Source of the DNA: a virus
Direction: 5' to 3' (one strand)
DNA: 51,801 nucleotides
Virus record (IMG/VR): IMGVR_UViG_3300025085_000033
Span: 1-51,801 of that record
Of the stretch, positions 9,387 through 17,154 are shown in pieces. Every line of letters begins with the position of its first letter. Position 1 is the first letter of the stretch. Under the pieces are notes generated by a model. That model was not told the origin of the DNA. It did no database searches and saw only the letters and a program-made list of their open reading frames with translations. The translations under genes and the position numbers were made by a program.

Positions 9387-9630
9387 AAACTTAGTTATTA
9401 ATATTGAAAAAGAAGGTACAACAAAAACAAAAGGCGGACTATTGTTATCTGAAAATCAAAAAGAAGATTTAAGATATAGAAAAGCCAACGTTGTATCAGT
9501 GGGTGAAGAAGTTGCAGGTATTAAGAAAAATGATACTATATATTTTGATAGACATGCTGGTCATAAAATAGAATTTAATAAAAATACATATCACGTTATA
9601 AAATCGCAAGACGTGGTCGTTGTTGTATGA
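9370..9630 (+). CDS. groES: GroES-like co-chaperonin
   Basis: 86 residues, close to GroES length (97). The order of elements fits GroES: an N-terminal strand (AIGRNLVINIEKEG), a mobile loop with TKTKGGLLLSE where GGLLL matches the GroEL-binding GGIVL tripeptide, a VVSVGEEV strand, KKNDTIYFDRHAG, and a closing HVIKSQDVVVVV. It should cap the ring made by the overlapping chaperonin gene. It starts inside the end of the groEL-like gene (17-base overlap) and its TGA overlaps the next ATG (ATGA), so all three genes appear translationally coupled. Confidence 0.9.
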   Translation: MKAIGRNLVINIEKEGTTKTKGGLLLSENQKEDLRYRKANVVSVGEEVAGIKKNDTIYFDRHAGHKIEFNKNTYHVIKSQDVVVVV

Positions 9631-10073
9631 GAAAGCTAGATGCAGATGATGTAAAAGAACTCAATCTGTTAAAACACTACCGTATAATACGCAAATGGGC
9701 TTGTAAGAACAACGGCTTAACAGACGCGGAACTTGAATTGTTAATATATTTAGATTGTATAGAGTATTTTACCAAAAAAGATTTTAAACAAGGTGTTTAT
9801 TCTTATAGTTGGAATAACAGAAGATGGAATAAATTAATAAAAGAAGACTGGATAGTTGTTTGGAGAAATAGAAATAGAACTACACAAAAGTATAATATAT
9901 ATAAAAGTTCTTTTAAATTCAAACAACTGATAAATAGAATTTACAAAATAATGCTAGGTGAAGAAGATATTCCTACTAGCGAAAGAAGAAACATTATTAT
10001 GAAGCGAAGAAGTTATACTGAAAAAGTTCTATTCAAAGCAATAAATAATGTTAATAAAGATAAAAATAGATAA
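9627..10073 (+). CDS. Putative winged-helix protein
   Basis: 148 residues, very basic at the C-terminus. The pattern of an N-terminal helix (LLKHYRIIRKWACKNNG), LTDAELELLIYLDCIEYFTKKDF, then WNNRRWNKLIKEDWIVVWRNRN, and a strand TQKYNIYKSS resembles a MarR-type winged helix-turn-helix: helix, turn, recognition helix with Arg/Asn, and a wing. It may bind DNA as a regulator or act in packaging. ATGA overlap with the groES-like gene suggests coupled translation, which is odd for a transcription factor. Assignment by pattern only. Confidence 0.5.
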   Translation: MRKLDADDVKELNLLKHYRIIRKWACKNNGLTDAELELLIYLDCIEYFTKKDFKQGVYSYSWNNRRWNKLIKEDWIVVWRNRNRTTQKYNIYKSSFKFKQLINRIYKIMLGEEDIPTSERRNIIMKRRSYTEKVLFKAINNVNKDKNR

Positions 10074-11210
10074 ATGGCTTTTAGATCAACACAACTTTAC
10101 ACTAGAAATAAGGAACTTCAGAGCGACATAGACCACTGGAACAGTCTTGATCATATACAGAAAAAAATGGCTGACGACAAAGCTAGAGGTGGTGTAGATG
10201 CTAATTTAGATGGAATTGTAGATGGTCAAAAAAAAGTATGGGCAAATGGACTAGGTGACAATGTTGTTGGAAAGTATGATAGTTGGACTTTACCTGATCA
10301 CTTGAGATTTAGCGAGGAAAACGTTAGCGATTTAGATAGGCAAGGCATAAGATATCAGCAGTTTAAACAAAGACAAGATTATGATGCTAAAATGCAGCAA
10401 CAAAAACTTTATGGATATGGTGGAGCTCCTACTTTTTCAAGTCAAAATTCAAATACAGAACAAATGAATAATAGCTTAAATAACAAACCAATATTAGACC
10501 CTATTGAGGGTAATTCTAGCCCTTTTAGTGAAAATACACAATTGCAGGCTAATTCAGTATATGGCAATACGATGGAAAGAACTGCAGCTGTTAATGTTAA
10601 TAATCCAGCTTTAGCAATGAAAGGAAGTCCAGTAAAAATTGACCCTCCTTCGGCTTATGATAAAGCGGTAGCCCCTAATACATATAACGCTTTAGAGGTA
10701 TTAGGTTCAGTAAATAGCTTAGGCTTAAATTCTTCTTCTTCTAATAAAGGAGGGTATTCAACTGACAAAAACCCAATGAACTCTAGTTTGCCTTTACCAG
10801 GCCTACCAACAAGTAGCACTGGAAACAACTCTCAAGGAAATTATGCTAATCCAGCTAAAATAAATTTGTCTAATACTTCATCAAACAATGAAAACTCGTC
10901 TTCACCAGGTGGACCCGGTGATGGTTATTCTTTTTTAGATAATAATTTAAACAATAATAAAGTTAATAATAACATTACAAATAAATTTAGAGATCCTTAT
11001 TGGGGAACCTATAAAAAAGACACGCAAACTTACACAGCTAGAGTAAAAGATGCTACAGATAAAGGTCAATTAAATAAAGCCGCTAGAATACAAAAAAGAT
11101 ATGATAAGTGGAAAGCTAGACAAACTGGTACTGGTAGCGGAGTTGGTAATTTATTAAGATCAATTAACATCTTTAAAACAAAGAAAAAGAAAAAAAACAA
11201 AACCCCTTAA
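10074..11210 (+). CDS. Asn/Ser-rich hypothetical virion-associated protein
   Basis: 378 residues. The N-terminal ~120 residues are charged and helical (including DANLDGIVDGQKK, an EF-hand-like DxNxDGxxD string), the middle is low-complexity Asn/Ser/Pro-rich, and the C-terminus is strongly basic, ending KTKKKKKNKTP. A MKGSPVKIDPP peptide near residue 182 recalls SP(I/L)K peptides in the following genes. No family is recognised. Position in a late gene run suggests a structural or assembly role; that is inference. Confidence 0.55.
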   Translation: MAFRSTQLYTRNKELQSDIDHWNSLDHIQKKMADDKARGGVDANLDGIVDGQKKVWANGLGDNVVGKYDSWTLPDHLRFSEENVSDLDRQGIRYQQFKQRQDYDAKMQQQKLYGYGGAPTFSSQNSNTEQMNNSLNNKPILDPIEGNSSPFSENTQLQANSVYGNTMERTAAVNVNNPALAMKGSPVKIDPPSAYDKAVAPNTYNALEVLGSVNSLGLNSSSSNKGGYSTDKNPMNSSLPLPGLPTSSTGNNSQGNYANPAKINLSNTSSNNENSSSPGGPGDGYSFLDNNLNNNKVNNNITNKFRDPYWGTYKKDTQTYTARVKDATDKGQLNKAARIQKRYDKWKARQTGTGSGVGNLLRSINIFKTKKKKKNKTP

Positions 11211-11221
11211 AAAAATAAATT

Positions 11222-11440
11222 ATGCATCATTCAAAATATGATCCAGCAATGGAAAAATTAAAGCCTGGAACCAAAGTAGGTATAGTTGGAGAATCCCATG
11301 TTTGGGACGGTCCGTTAGACCAAGTTGGTAGAGCACACGCTAGAGGAAATAGCTCTGGTATAGAAGGTATGGAAATATTAAAGGCACCCTGCGAATGTGG
11401 AGCAGGTATGCCAATAACTAAAAGAGCTAAATTAGGATAA
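11222..11440 (+). CDS. Small hypothetical protein
   Basis: 72 residues. The central LKPGTKVGIVGESHVWDGPLD looks like a strand-turn-strand of a small beta barrel, followed by APCECGAGMPITKR with two close Cys. No family recognised. It begins 11 bases after the previous stop behind an A-rich leader and is one base from the next gene, so co-expression is clear. Confidence 0.5.
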   Translation: MHHSKYDPAMEKLKPGTKVGIVGESHVWDGPLDQVGRAHARGNSSGIEGMEILKAPCECGAGMPITKRAKLG

Positions 11441-11441
11441 T

Positions 11442-11900
11442 ATGTTTATAGGCAAAATACAGCACGCCGCAAAAACAAGTCCTTTACTTAAAGCAGACAC
11501 TTGTTGGAAAGGTTACAAAGCTGACGGAAAGAAAAAATCACCATCTGGAAAGAAAACAGCTAGTGGTAAAGTTAAAATGGTAAATAATTGCGTGCCAATT
11601 AAAATGGAAGGAGATGTTAATGATATTCCATTAAAAAAAAAACGTGTAAAAAAGGAAATAAGAAAAACTACAAAAGGAAAAGGTCGTAATTTTAGATCAA
11701 CAAAAGAAGGAGCTGGTATGACCAGTAAAGGAGTAAAAGAATATAGGAAAAAAAATCCTGGTAGTAAATTAAAGACAGCAGTAACGGGTGATGTAAAACC
11801 TGGTAGTAAAGCTGCAAAAAGAAGAAAATCATTCTGCGCTAGGTCTAAAGGTTGGACAGGCGAAAGAGGTAAAGCAGCTCGTAAACGCTGGAAATGTTAA
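11442..11900 (+). CDS. Lys-rich small basic protein (DUF6321-like)
   Basis: 152 residues with very high Lys/Arg content. The last ~75 residues (GAGMTSKGVKEYRKKNPGSK, TAVTGDVKPGSKAAKRRKSF, CARSKGW, and a final RKRWKC) match my memory of a family of small basic proteins labelled DUF6321 in phages and bacteria. Conserved Cys in KSFCAR and the terminal WKC may be paired or bind metal. A PIKMEGD peptide (about residues 52-58) is shared with the gene at 12283. The charge suggests nucleic-acid binding, perhaps DNA condensation in the head; this is inference. Confidence 0.6.
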   Translation: MFIGKIQHAAKTSPLLKADTCWKGYKADGKKKSPSGKKTASGKVKMVNNCVPIKMEGDVNDIPLKKKRVKKEIRKTTKGKGRNFRSTKEGAGMTSKGVKEYRKKNPGSKLKTAVTGDVKPGSKAAKRRKSFCARSKGWTGERGKAARKRWKC

Positions 11901-11911
11901 AAAAAATAATT

Positions 11912-12256
11912 ATGCCATCACCAATTAAAAATCATCACAAAACTAAAAACATATTGCAAGACGATGGGTCTTCAATAGAGGTATCATCAAATGACTTGCA
12001 GAACAGAGGTGTAGATGCTATAAAAAGTCAAATGTTAAAAAACAATCCTCCCGGTAGCAAAGGAAGAAGAGATGTTTATGACAAGTTAGACTGGAAGTAT
12101 GATAATACTGTACCAAAAACATTTGGTGAAAAAGTTAGTAACTTTGCTAGTACAGCTAAAAATTTTGTCAATAAAAACAAAACTAAAATAGCAGATGTGG
12201 CAACAGGTGGGTTATTCAGTATTGGAAAAAGCGTATTAGATAAAATTAAAAATTAA
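11912..12256 (+). CDS. Small hypothetical protein with N-terminal SPIK motif
   Basis: 114 residues from the ATG at 11912. An in-frame ATG at 11894 lies inside the end of the preceding gene and would add only MLKKII; I prefer 11912 because it follows an AAAAAATAATT leader like the neighbours and yields the N-terminus MPSPIKNHH, which parallels MSSPIKH of the gene at 13309. The C-terminal half has a possible amphipathic or membrane-seeking segment (KIADVATGGLFSIGKSVLDKI). Function unknown; probably a virion or assembly component by context. Confidence 0.55.
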   Translation: MPSPIKNHHKTKNILQDDGSSIEVSSNDLQNRGVDAIKSQMLKNNPPGSKGRRDVYDKLDWKYDNTVPKTFGEKVSNFASTAKNFVNKNKTKIADVATGGLFSIGKSVLDKIKN

Positions 12257-12282
12257 AATAAACCAAACCAAAAACAAAAACA

Positions 12283-12750
12283 ATGGGAAAATACTCAGGA
12301 AATCATCCAAGATATTCAGGACAAGAATATGATGCTAGAGAAGCATATAACAAAGATTTGTCAGACAAAGCTAGATTACATTATCTAGAAAACAGTGAGC
12401 ACGATAAGCATGCTCCTAAACACTGTGGGCCTAATCACCCAGCTAAAATGTATGGTGAAGATCATGCAGCTAAAAACTTAGGTTTTATTAAAGCAGAAAC
12501 TTTAAAGAAAGATCCTTCAGCAACTACAATGCAGGTTGACGGTGAAACAATGCCTATTAAAATGGCTGGCGATATGGGGCACAATGTTTTAGCAGAAGAT
12601 ATGAGATCTAACCAAATAGCTGGAGCAAGTGGTGATATGGGATATGCTGGAGACGCTTCTGGAGCACCTGCTCTTATGATGAGAGATTTAGCTAAGCCAG
12701 CACTTATGATGAAAAAAGGCATTGCATCTATGTGTGGAATGAAAAGATAA
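12283..12750 (+). CDS. His/Met-rich hypothetical protein
   Basis: 155 residues. The N-terminal part is rich in His, Asn, Tyr and charged residues (HAPKHCGPNHPAKMYGEDHA), and the C-terminal half in Met, Ala and Gly. PIKMAGD at about residue 91 repeats the PIKMxGD peptide of the gene at 11442. The His/Cys content could bind metal. No family is recognised. It starts after an A-rich leader and precedes a beta-rich structural gene. Confidence 0.55.
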   Translation: MGKYSGNHPRYSGQEYDAREAYNKDLSDKARLHYLENSEHDKHAPKHCGPNHPAKMYGEDHAAKNLGFIKAETLKKDPSATTMQVDGETMPIKMAGDMGHNVLAEDMRSNQIAGASGDMGYAGDASGAPALMMRDLAKPALMMKKGIASMCGMKR

Positions 12751-12824
12751 AACAGTAGAGAACTGTATAAAACTCAAAATAATAGTAAACCAAACCAGGC
12801 TTAAAAGCCAAAAAACAAAACAAA

Positions 12825-13241
12825 ATGTCAAAATTTTTAAAATTCAACATTGTTGACTCATCAGCACTTGCAACACAAGGAATTGAATTAGTCAACGTAG
12901 ATCAAATCCAAAGCGTATCATACGCTACAGGATCAGGAGTATTATCAATTGTGTTAGAAGGCGCTGCAAGCATTCAAGCAGAGCACACTATAGCTGCTGA
13001 TGGTGCAGGAACTATACCAGCTACAACTTTAAGTCAAAAAGTAATAAGCATTACTGTAACAACAACTAAGGATGGTACTGTTGGTGTTCCAACAATCACA
13101 AATGGAGCTAAGTCACCACAAAAAGCTGTATATGCAGCAATGACAGCTAATCCAGGAGGTGTGCAATCAACAGTTCAATTAGGACTTGATGAAGCAGCAA
13201 CTCCAGTACAAATGTATTTTTCTGACTTTGCAATAGCTTAA
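12825..13241 (+). CDS. Putative minor virion / decoration protein
   Basis: 138 residues, acidic and rich in Ala, Thr, Val, Gln and Ser with a strand-like pattern throughout and no Cys. It reads like a small beta-sandwich structural protein. The 74-base leader contains GGCTTAAAAGCC, a small hairpin, and ends in an A-rich track, and a strong terminator follows the stop, so it may be expressed at a high level as its own unit, as expected for an abundant virion protein. Function is inferred; no family recognised. Confidence 0.55.
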   Translation: MSKFLKFNIVDSSALATQGIELVNVDQIQSVSYATGSGVLSIVLEGAASIQAEHTIAADGAGTIPATTLSQKVISITVTTTKDGTVGVPTITNGAKSPQKAVYAAMTANPGGVQSTVQLGLDEAATPVQMYFSDFAIA

Positions 13242-13263
13242 TACTACTAACTAACCTAAATAT

Positions 13264-13294
13264 GCTCGCGGCTTAATTGTCGCGGGCTTATTTT
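13264..13294 (+). terminator. Rho-independent terminator
   Basis: Stem GCTCGCG / CGCGGGC (13264-13270 and 13281-13287, one G-T pair) with a 10-base loop, followed by TTATTTT. It is one of the few GC-rich stretches in the area and closes the transcription unit of the 138-residue gene. Confidence 0.82.
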
Positions 13295-13308
13295 AATAAA
13301 ATTAACAT

Positions 13309-13776
13309 ATGAGTTCACCTATAAAACATTGTTGGAGCTCTATGATGCATAATTCTGAATGGAATAAAGTGCGTGATAGAAGTGGTTCTGGAACAGGCAA
13401 CGATGCGGCTTTAAAAGCGGCTAAAGCAAAAAGAACATCTCCTTTGAAAATGGGCTTCAAAATGAAAGGATCTCCATATGACGAAAAAGCAGGTAGCACG
13501 CCCATAATACATGTAGATATGGACGACAATACATTAGGCATGGCAACTAGTAGTGGTAGTATACTTGTTAATAATAAAATAAAAGACCCAATTCAACTAA
13601 AATCCGTTATTGAGCATGAAAAAGTACATATAGACCAAATAAAAAGGCATGATCTAGATTATGATGACGATTATGTTTATTGGAAGGGCAAAAGATATTC
13701 CAGAGAAGATATGGCGGAAGGAGCTAAAAATCTACCCTGGGAAAAAGAAGCATATAATAAAACTAAAAACGCTTAG
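13309..13776 (+). CDS. Putative zinc metallopeptidase (HExxH) with SPIK motifs
   Basis: 155 residues. HEKVH at 103-107 inside VIEHEKVHIDQ fits the zinc-binding HExxH helix, and E145 or E147 in LPWEKEAY, about 38-40 residues later, is placed to be the third ligand as in gluzincin-type and related domains. The N-terminus is MSSPIKHCW, and TSPLKMGFKMKGSPY occurs near residue 44, both versions of the SP(I/L)K peptide shared by neighbouring genes. It is followed after two bases by another HExxH protein. It could process virion proteins or act on the cell envelope during entry. Catalysis is predicted from the motif only. Confidence 0.6.
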   Translation: MSSPIKHCWSSMMHNSEWNKVRDRSGSGTGNDAALKAAKAKRTSPLKMGFKMKGSPYDEKAGSTPIIHVDMDDNTLGMATSSGSILVNNKIKDPIQLKSVIEHEKVHIDQIKRHDLDYDDDYVYWKGKRYSREDMAEGAKNLPWEKEAYNKTKNA

Positions 13777-13778
13777 TT

Positions 13779-15449
13779 ATGGCATTTAAGAAAAATTATT
13801 TTAAAGGATTACAAGGTGGTGTTAATCACAGTCCACTTAGAATGCACGACGGAACATTAAACCCTAAAACACATCCTAATGGATTTTTTTCTAAAAAAAT
13901 TGATCCTGAAAGAGAAGTTGCAAAAGATAAATTAAAAGTTAATAATAATTTTAATATTAATAAAAATTTCAAAACCGAACAAGATAGAAAATCAGCTTTA
14001 GATAATGAAAAAAGAAATCAAGTTAATATTGATTTTAGAAATCAAAGGCTAGCTGATATGAAAAAACTATACCCTAAAGCTAGTGATGCTGAACTAGAAG
14101 CTTATTTATTTTCTAACAAACCAGGTCTTATGCCAGATGCTTCTAGTAAAAACTTTGGATTTACTGATGTAGGTTATGGACAGAAAACGTCTTTATTTGA
14201 TACTAACTTAAGTAATCCAAATTTTCCATCAGATGCTACTGCAAAAACTGGTTATAGTTTAGATCCATATGCTGGTCACCTACATGACCCTAGAGACAGC
14301 GGTAATTTTTTGTTTGGATTAAGCAACAAAGAAAAACAAAAAGCAGTATCAGATTCTATTGAAAACCTTAATTTAGATACTAGAGATCCTTTACAAAATT
14401 ATCAATATCAAAGTTTAAATAAATTTAATGATTGGTTTGGTAATGATATAACTAGAAAGAGAATATTAGAACAAGCACAACATAGTGGTAATATAAGAGA
14501 ATCTCAATTCTTAACCTCTGAAGCTGGTGAAAATTTTAATACATTAAAACAAAACCCACTTGCTAAACCTGGACAAAAAAACGTAGCTGGAAGTCTTTAT
14601 AGCGAAGCAGATTTAGACAATATTTTATCTAGTCTTAAAGACAAAGAATTTCATCTAATGCAGCGTGGAGACGATAATTCTGCAGGTTATATAAGTAGTC
14701 AAAATCTAAAACGTTTTCGCCCTAAAAACGAAATAAGCTATTTTAATCAAGAAGATTATATAAACTCTGATAATACTAAAGCACCAAATTTAGATAAGGT
14801 GTTTAAGGGTAGAAGCTCAAGGCCAGATGCTGTAATGTCTGTTAATGATGATATTTATATAAATCCTGAAATGGTTAATGCTTCGTTTAGACCAATAAAT
14901 GATCAAAAAAGATTTAACAACTCTTATCCTCGTCAAGATTTTGATACTTTTTTATCTAGAGATGATATTAGAAGTATAATGGCAGATGGAGGTATAACAA
15001 ACTTTCAAGCAGCAATGCATGGATCAGAATCACCTTCAAGACAAAATTTTTCTAAAGGAATCGGTGGTCATGAGTTAACGCATTCTACAGGTCTTGATAT
15101 GGCAATGGATCCTTATTTGAGAAGCATATTAGAAGTAAGTCCTGATATAGATAAAAATAGAGTTAAAAATTATAACAGATCTCCTGGTGAATTATATGCT
15201 AATTTTCATGAACTTAGGCTTCATTTAGGTATGAAACCTGGAGAACAATGGGATTCAGAGAAACTAAACAAAAGACTGGAAGAAAGAGGTAAAAGTGATC
15301 AATCCGGTTTTTTACGGAATTTTACGGAAGAATCTTTAATAGAAGCTTTAAATAAAGTTGCTGAGGTCGATAAAAATGATAATGGAAAAATAAAGTTTGA
15401 TGCTTTAAAATCACGAGGCCAAAACAATAACTATGAAATGAATGCGTAA
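13779..15449 (+). CDS. Second HExxH metallopeptidase-like protein
   Basis: 556 residues. The N-terminus holds HSPLRMHDG, another SP-type peptide. The first ~380 residues are polar and unrecognised. At 431-435 HELTH in GIGGHELTHSTG is an HExxH zinc motif, and SPGELYANFHELR supplies E471 or E478 as a possible third ligand, 36-43 residues downstream. The C-terminal part is helical. It follows the smaller HExxH gene by two bases, so both are made together. Possible substrates are virion precursors, host surface proteins or peptidoglycan-linked proteins. The motif is seen; activity is inferred. Confidence 0.6.
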   Translation: MAFKKNYFKGLQGGVNHSPLRMHDGTLNPKTHPNGFFSKKIDPEREVAKDKLKVNNNFNINKNFKTEQDRKSALDNEKRNQVNIDFRNQRLADMKKLYPKASDAELEAYLFSNKPGLMPDASSKNFGFTDVGYGQKTSLFDTNLSNPNFPSDATAKTGYSLDPYAGHLHDPRDSGNFLFGLSNKEKQKAVSDSIENLNLDTRDPLQNYQYQSLNKFNDWFGNDITRKRILEQAQHSGNIRESQFLTSEAGENFNTLKQNPLAKPGQKNVAGSLYSEADLDNILSSLKDKEFHLMQRGDDNSAGYISSQNLKRFRPKNEISYFNQEDYINSDNTKAPNLDKVFKGRSSRPDAVMSVNDDIYINPEMVNASFRPINDQKRFNNSYPRQDFDTFLSRDDIRSIMADGGITNFQAAMHGSESPSRQNFSKGIGGHELTHSTGLDMAMDPYLRSILEVSPDIDKNRVKNYNRSPGELYANFHELRLHLGMKPGEQWDSEKLNKRLEERGKSDQSGFLRNFTEESLIEALNKVAEVDKNDNGKIKFDALKSRGQNNNYEMNA

Positions 15450-15499
15450 ATAATTGTAAAACGTGTAATTATATAAATATAACATTTAAATTTAATTAT

Positions 15500-15889
15500 A
15501 TGAAAAACTTATTATTAGCGTTTTGTTTTGTTTTTATCAATACAATATCGTCACAAGAAAATTTACAAAACTTCGTAGGAACCTGGGAAAGTGAAAAAAC
15601 TGATTATACTTTAATTATATCAAAACACAAGAAAACAGATCATTTTAAATTTTTAAACTACAAAGCAATAAAAAAAGAAGATGAACGAGGTTGTTTATAT
15701 ATGGATTTTATATATTCACCTGAAGAATTTGTTAAGATTAAGAAAAATAAATTATACACTTTTGTTTCTTGGGAATCTTTTGGCGGTTTTTACGCTGACT
15801 TAGTATATGAAATAATAAATAGCAATAGAATCAAAGTTGTTATGTCAGGAGATAGAAACTCAATTATGTATTATGATAGAATAAAATAA
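15500..15889 (+). CDS. Secreted lipocalin-like protein
   Basis: 129 residues. An N-terminal signal peptide is clear: MKNLLLAFCFVFINTISSQ, with likely cleavage near SSQ. The mature part begins NFVGTWESEKTDYTLIIS, where GTW is typical of the first strand of lipocalin-like or calycin barrels, and continues as alternating strands to the end. It would be exported to the periplasm or outer membrane of the host. The 50-base leader is the most AT-rich nearby and includes TTGTAA and TATAAC separated by 18 bases, a weak promoter candidate. Exported accessory proteins of this sort may alter the infected cell, for example against superinfection; that is speculation. Confidence 0.6.
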   Translation: MKNLLLAFCFVFINTISSQENLQNFVGTWESEKTDYTLIISKHKKTDHFKFLNYKAIKKEDERGCLYMDFIYSPEEFVKIKKNKLYTFVSWESFGGFYADLVYEIINSNRIKVVMSGDRNSIMYYDRIK

Positions 15890-15893
15890 TTAT

Positions 15894-16292
15894 ATGAAAA
15901 AAATTTGGCAATGGTTAAGCGGTAATGTAATCAAAGATGTTGGTGAAGTTATTGATAATTTAACAACCACTGAAGAAGAAAAACTTCAAATTAAAAAAGA
16001 AATACAGGTTATAGTTGAAAAAGCAGCTGCTACAGCTGAAGATCAAATAACAAGACGCTGGGAGTCTGATATGACATCGGATTCTTGGCTTAGTAAAAAC
16101 ACGCGTCCATTAGCACTTATATTTTTATCTTTTATGGCTATAGCTTTTATATGGGTTGATAGTCATCATGAAATATCTTTTACAGTTGAACAAGAGTGGA
16201 TAGAATTATTAAAACAATTGTTAACAACAGTATATGTAGCTTACTTTGGCTCGCGTGGTTTTGAAAAATATAAATCAATAAGTAATAAATAA
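15894..16292 (+). CDS. Holin, GTA-type 3TM family-like
   Basis: 132 residues. An N-terminal amphipathic region (IKDVGEVIDNLTTTEEEKLQ) is followed by RRWESDMTSDSWLSKNTRPL, the signature I associate with the GTA_holin_3TM family, and then membrane segments LALIFLSFMAIAFIWV and LLKQLLTTVYVAYFGSRGF. Holins of this type form inner-membrane lesions that let the endolysin reach peptidoglycan. The matching amidase is far away at 45657, next to another one-TM membrane peptide, so the phage may have two holin-type proteins. Confidence 0.75.
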   Translation: MKKIWQWLSGNVIKDVGEVIDNLTTTEEEKLQIKKEIQVIVEKAAATAEDQITRRWESDMTSDSWLSKNTRPLALIFLSFMAIAFIWVDSHHEISFTVEQEWIELLKQLLTTVYVAYFGSRGFEKYKSISNK

Positions 16293-16302
16293 ATAAAAAA
16301 AA

Positions 16303-16653
16303 ATGGGACAATTTCCAACAAATGACGGTATAGTAGGACAAGCTATGCCTTTAACAGCGGCTATGATAGCTAGTATAGATGTTAGACCGGCTTGGTTATT
16401 TCAAAATAGTAGTGGAACACTAGGTACTAATTTAGATTCTTCAGTGATATATTGTGGTGTAATGCCAGAAGACGCAACTATTAGTGTTATATTACCAGGT
16501 GTTACCGCAGTTGGTGGTGGAGCGCCTATAGCTGGGCAAGCTATAACATTCGCGGGTTTACAGTCTGGATCAATATTACCGGTAGCTGTAGAGTACGTTA
16601 CAGCTGTAGCTGGAACTGGCGTATCTGTAAGCGATTTTATAGTATGTAAATAG
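16303..16653 (+). CDS. Small beta-rich hypothetical structural protein
   Basis: 116 residues rich in Gly, Ala, Val, Ile and Ser, with almost no charge after the N-terminus. Strand-forming runs such as ISVILPGVTAVGGG and SILPVAVEYVTAVAG suggest a compact beta protein like a decoration or fibre cap. It follows the holin by 10 bases. No family recognised. Confidence 0.5.
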   Translation: MGQFPTNDGIVGQAMPLTAAMIASIDVRPAWLFQNSSGTLGTNLDSSVIYCGVMPEDATISVILPGVTAVGGGAPIAGQAITFAGLQSGSILPVAVEYVTAVAGTGVSVSDFIVCK

Positions 16654-16670
16654 TATTATTATAATAAACA

Positions 16671-16685
16671 ATTAAATTAAATTAA
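16671..16685 (+). promoter_or_regulatory. Pentamer-repeat leader before the 82-aa gene
   Basis: Three tandem ATTAA units lie directly upstream of the ATG at 16689 without a Shine-Dalgarno box, of the same kind as the leaders at 7806, 22619 and 25385. Confidence 0.4.
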
Positions 16686-16688
16686 ATT

Positions 16689-16937
16689 ATGGCAAAAGCT
16701 AAAAAAATAACAAAAGAAGAATTAGAATTAGTTAATACACAGCAACAAAAACTAAACGAACTATTAAGAGGTTTAGGTGTTTTAGATGTGCAAAAAATGA
16801 ACATACATCAACAAGTTAAAAATACTAGTGATGATATTCAAAAAACAAAATCTGATTTAGAAGAAAAATACGGACCCGTTAATATAGATTTAAAAAACGG
16901 TACTATTACTAAGATAGATAAAAAAGATGTCAAGTAA
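16689..16937 (+). CDS. Coiled-coil small protein
   Basis: 82 residues, mostly one long charged helix with heptad-like spacing (ELELVNTQQQKLNELLRGLG, then QVKNTSDDIQKTKSDLEEKY), followed by a short strand pair ending KIDKKDVK. Likely a helical oligomer. The last 11 bases overlap the next gene. Small coiled-coil genes upstream of the terminase sometimes have packaging or assembly roles, but nothing specific is visible here. Confidence 0.55.
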   Translation: MAKAKKITKEELELVNTQQQKLNELLRGLGVLDVQKMNIHQQVKNTSDDIQKTKSDLEEKYGPVNIDLKNGTITKIDKKDVK

Positions 16938-17154
16938 TATAAGAAAAATTAGCATTGGGTCAGATTATAAAAACGATGCAATGCACTACGCTGTAGGGCA
17001 ACAAGTTTATGGTGGTCATGAAATATCACACATAATCTTAGATGAAAAAGATAATTCTTACAATATTCATATTAAAAAACAAGACGAGGTTTTACCGTGG
17101 AAGAAATTTAATTCTAACATGGCAATATCAGTTGAGTACGACTTGCAATATTAA
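16927..17154 (+). CDS. Small hypothetical protein
   Basis: 75 residues, beta-rich (YAVGQQVYGGHEISHIILDE, then SYNIHIKKQDEVLPWKKF). It overlaps the previous gene by 11 bases and the next by one base (TAATG), so the three genes are translationally linked. No family or catalytic motif recognised. Confidence 0.5.
   Translation: MSSNIRKISIGSDYKNDAMHYAVGQQVYGGHEISHIILDEKDNSYNIHIKKQDEVLPWKKFNSNMAISVEYDLQY

Noticed and set aside
11894-11911. ATG at 11894 as start of the SPIK protein
   Set aside because: It lies in the end of the preceding gene; the ATG at 11912 has the usual A-rich leader and the motif at the N-terminus.
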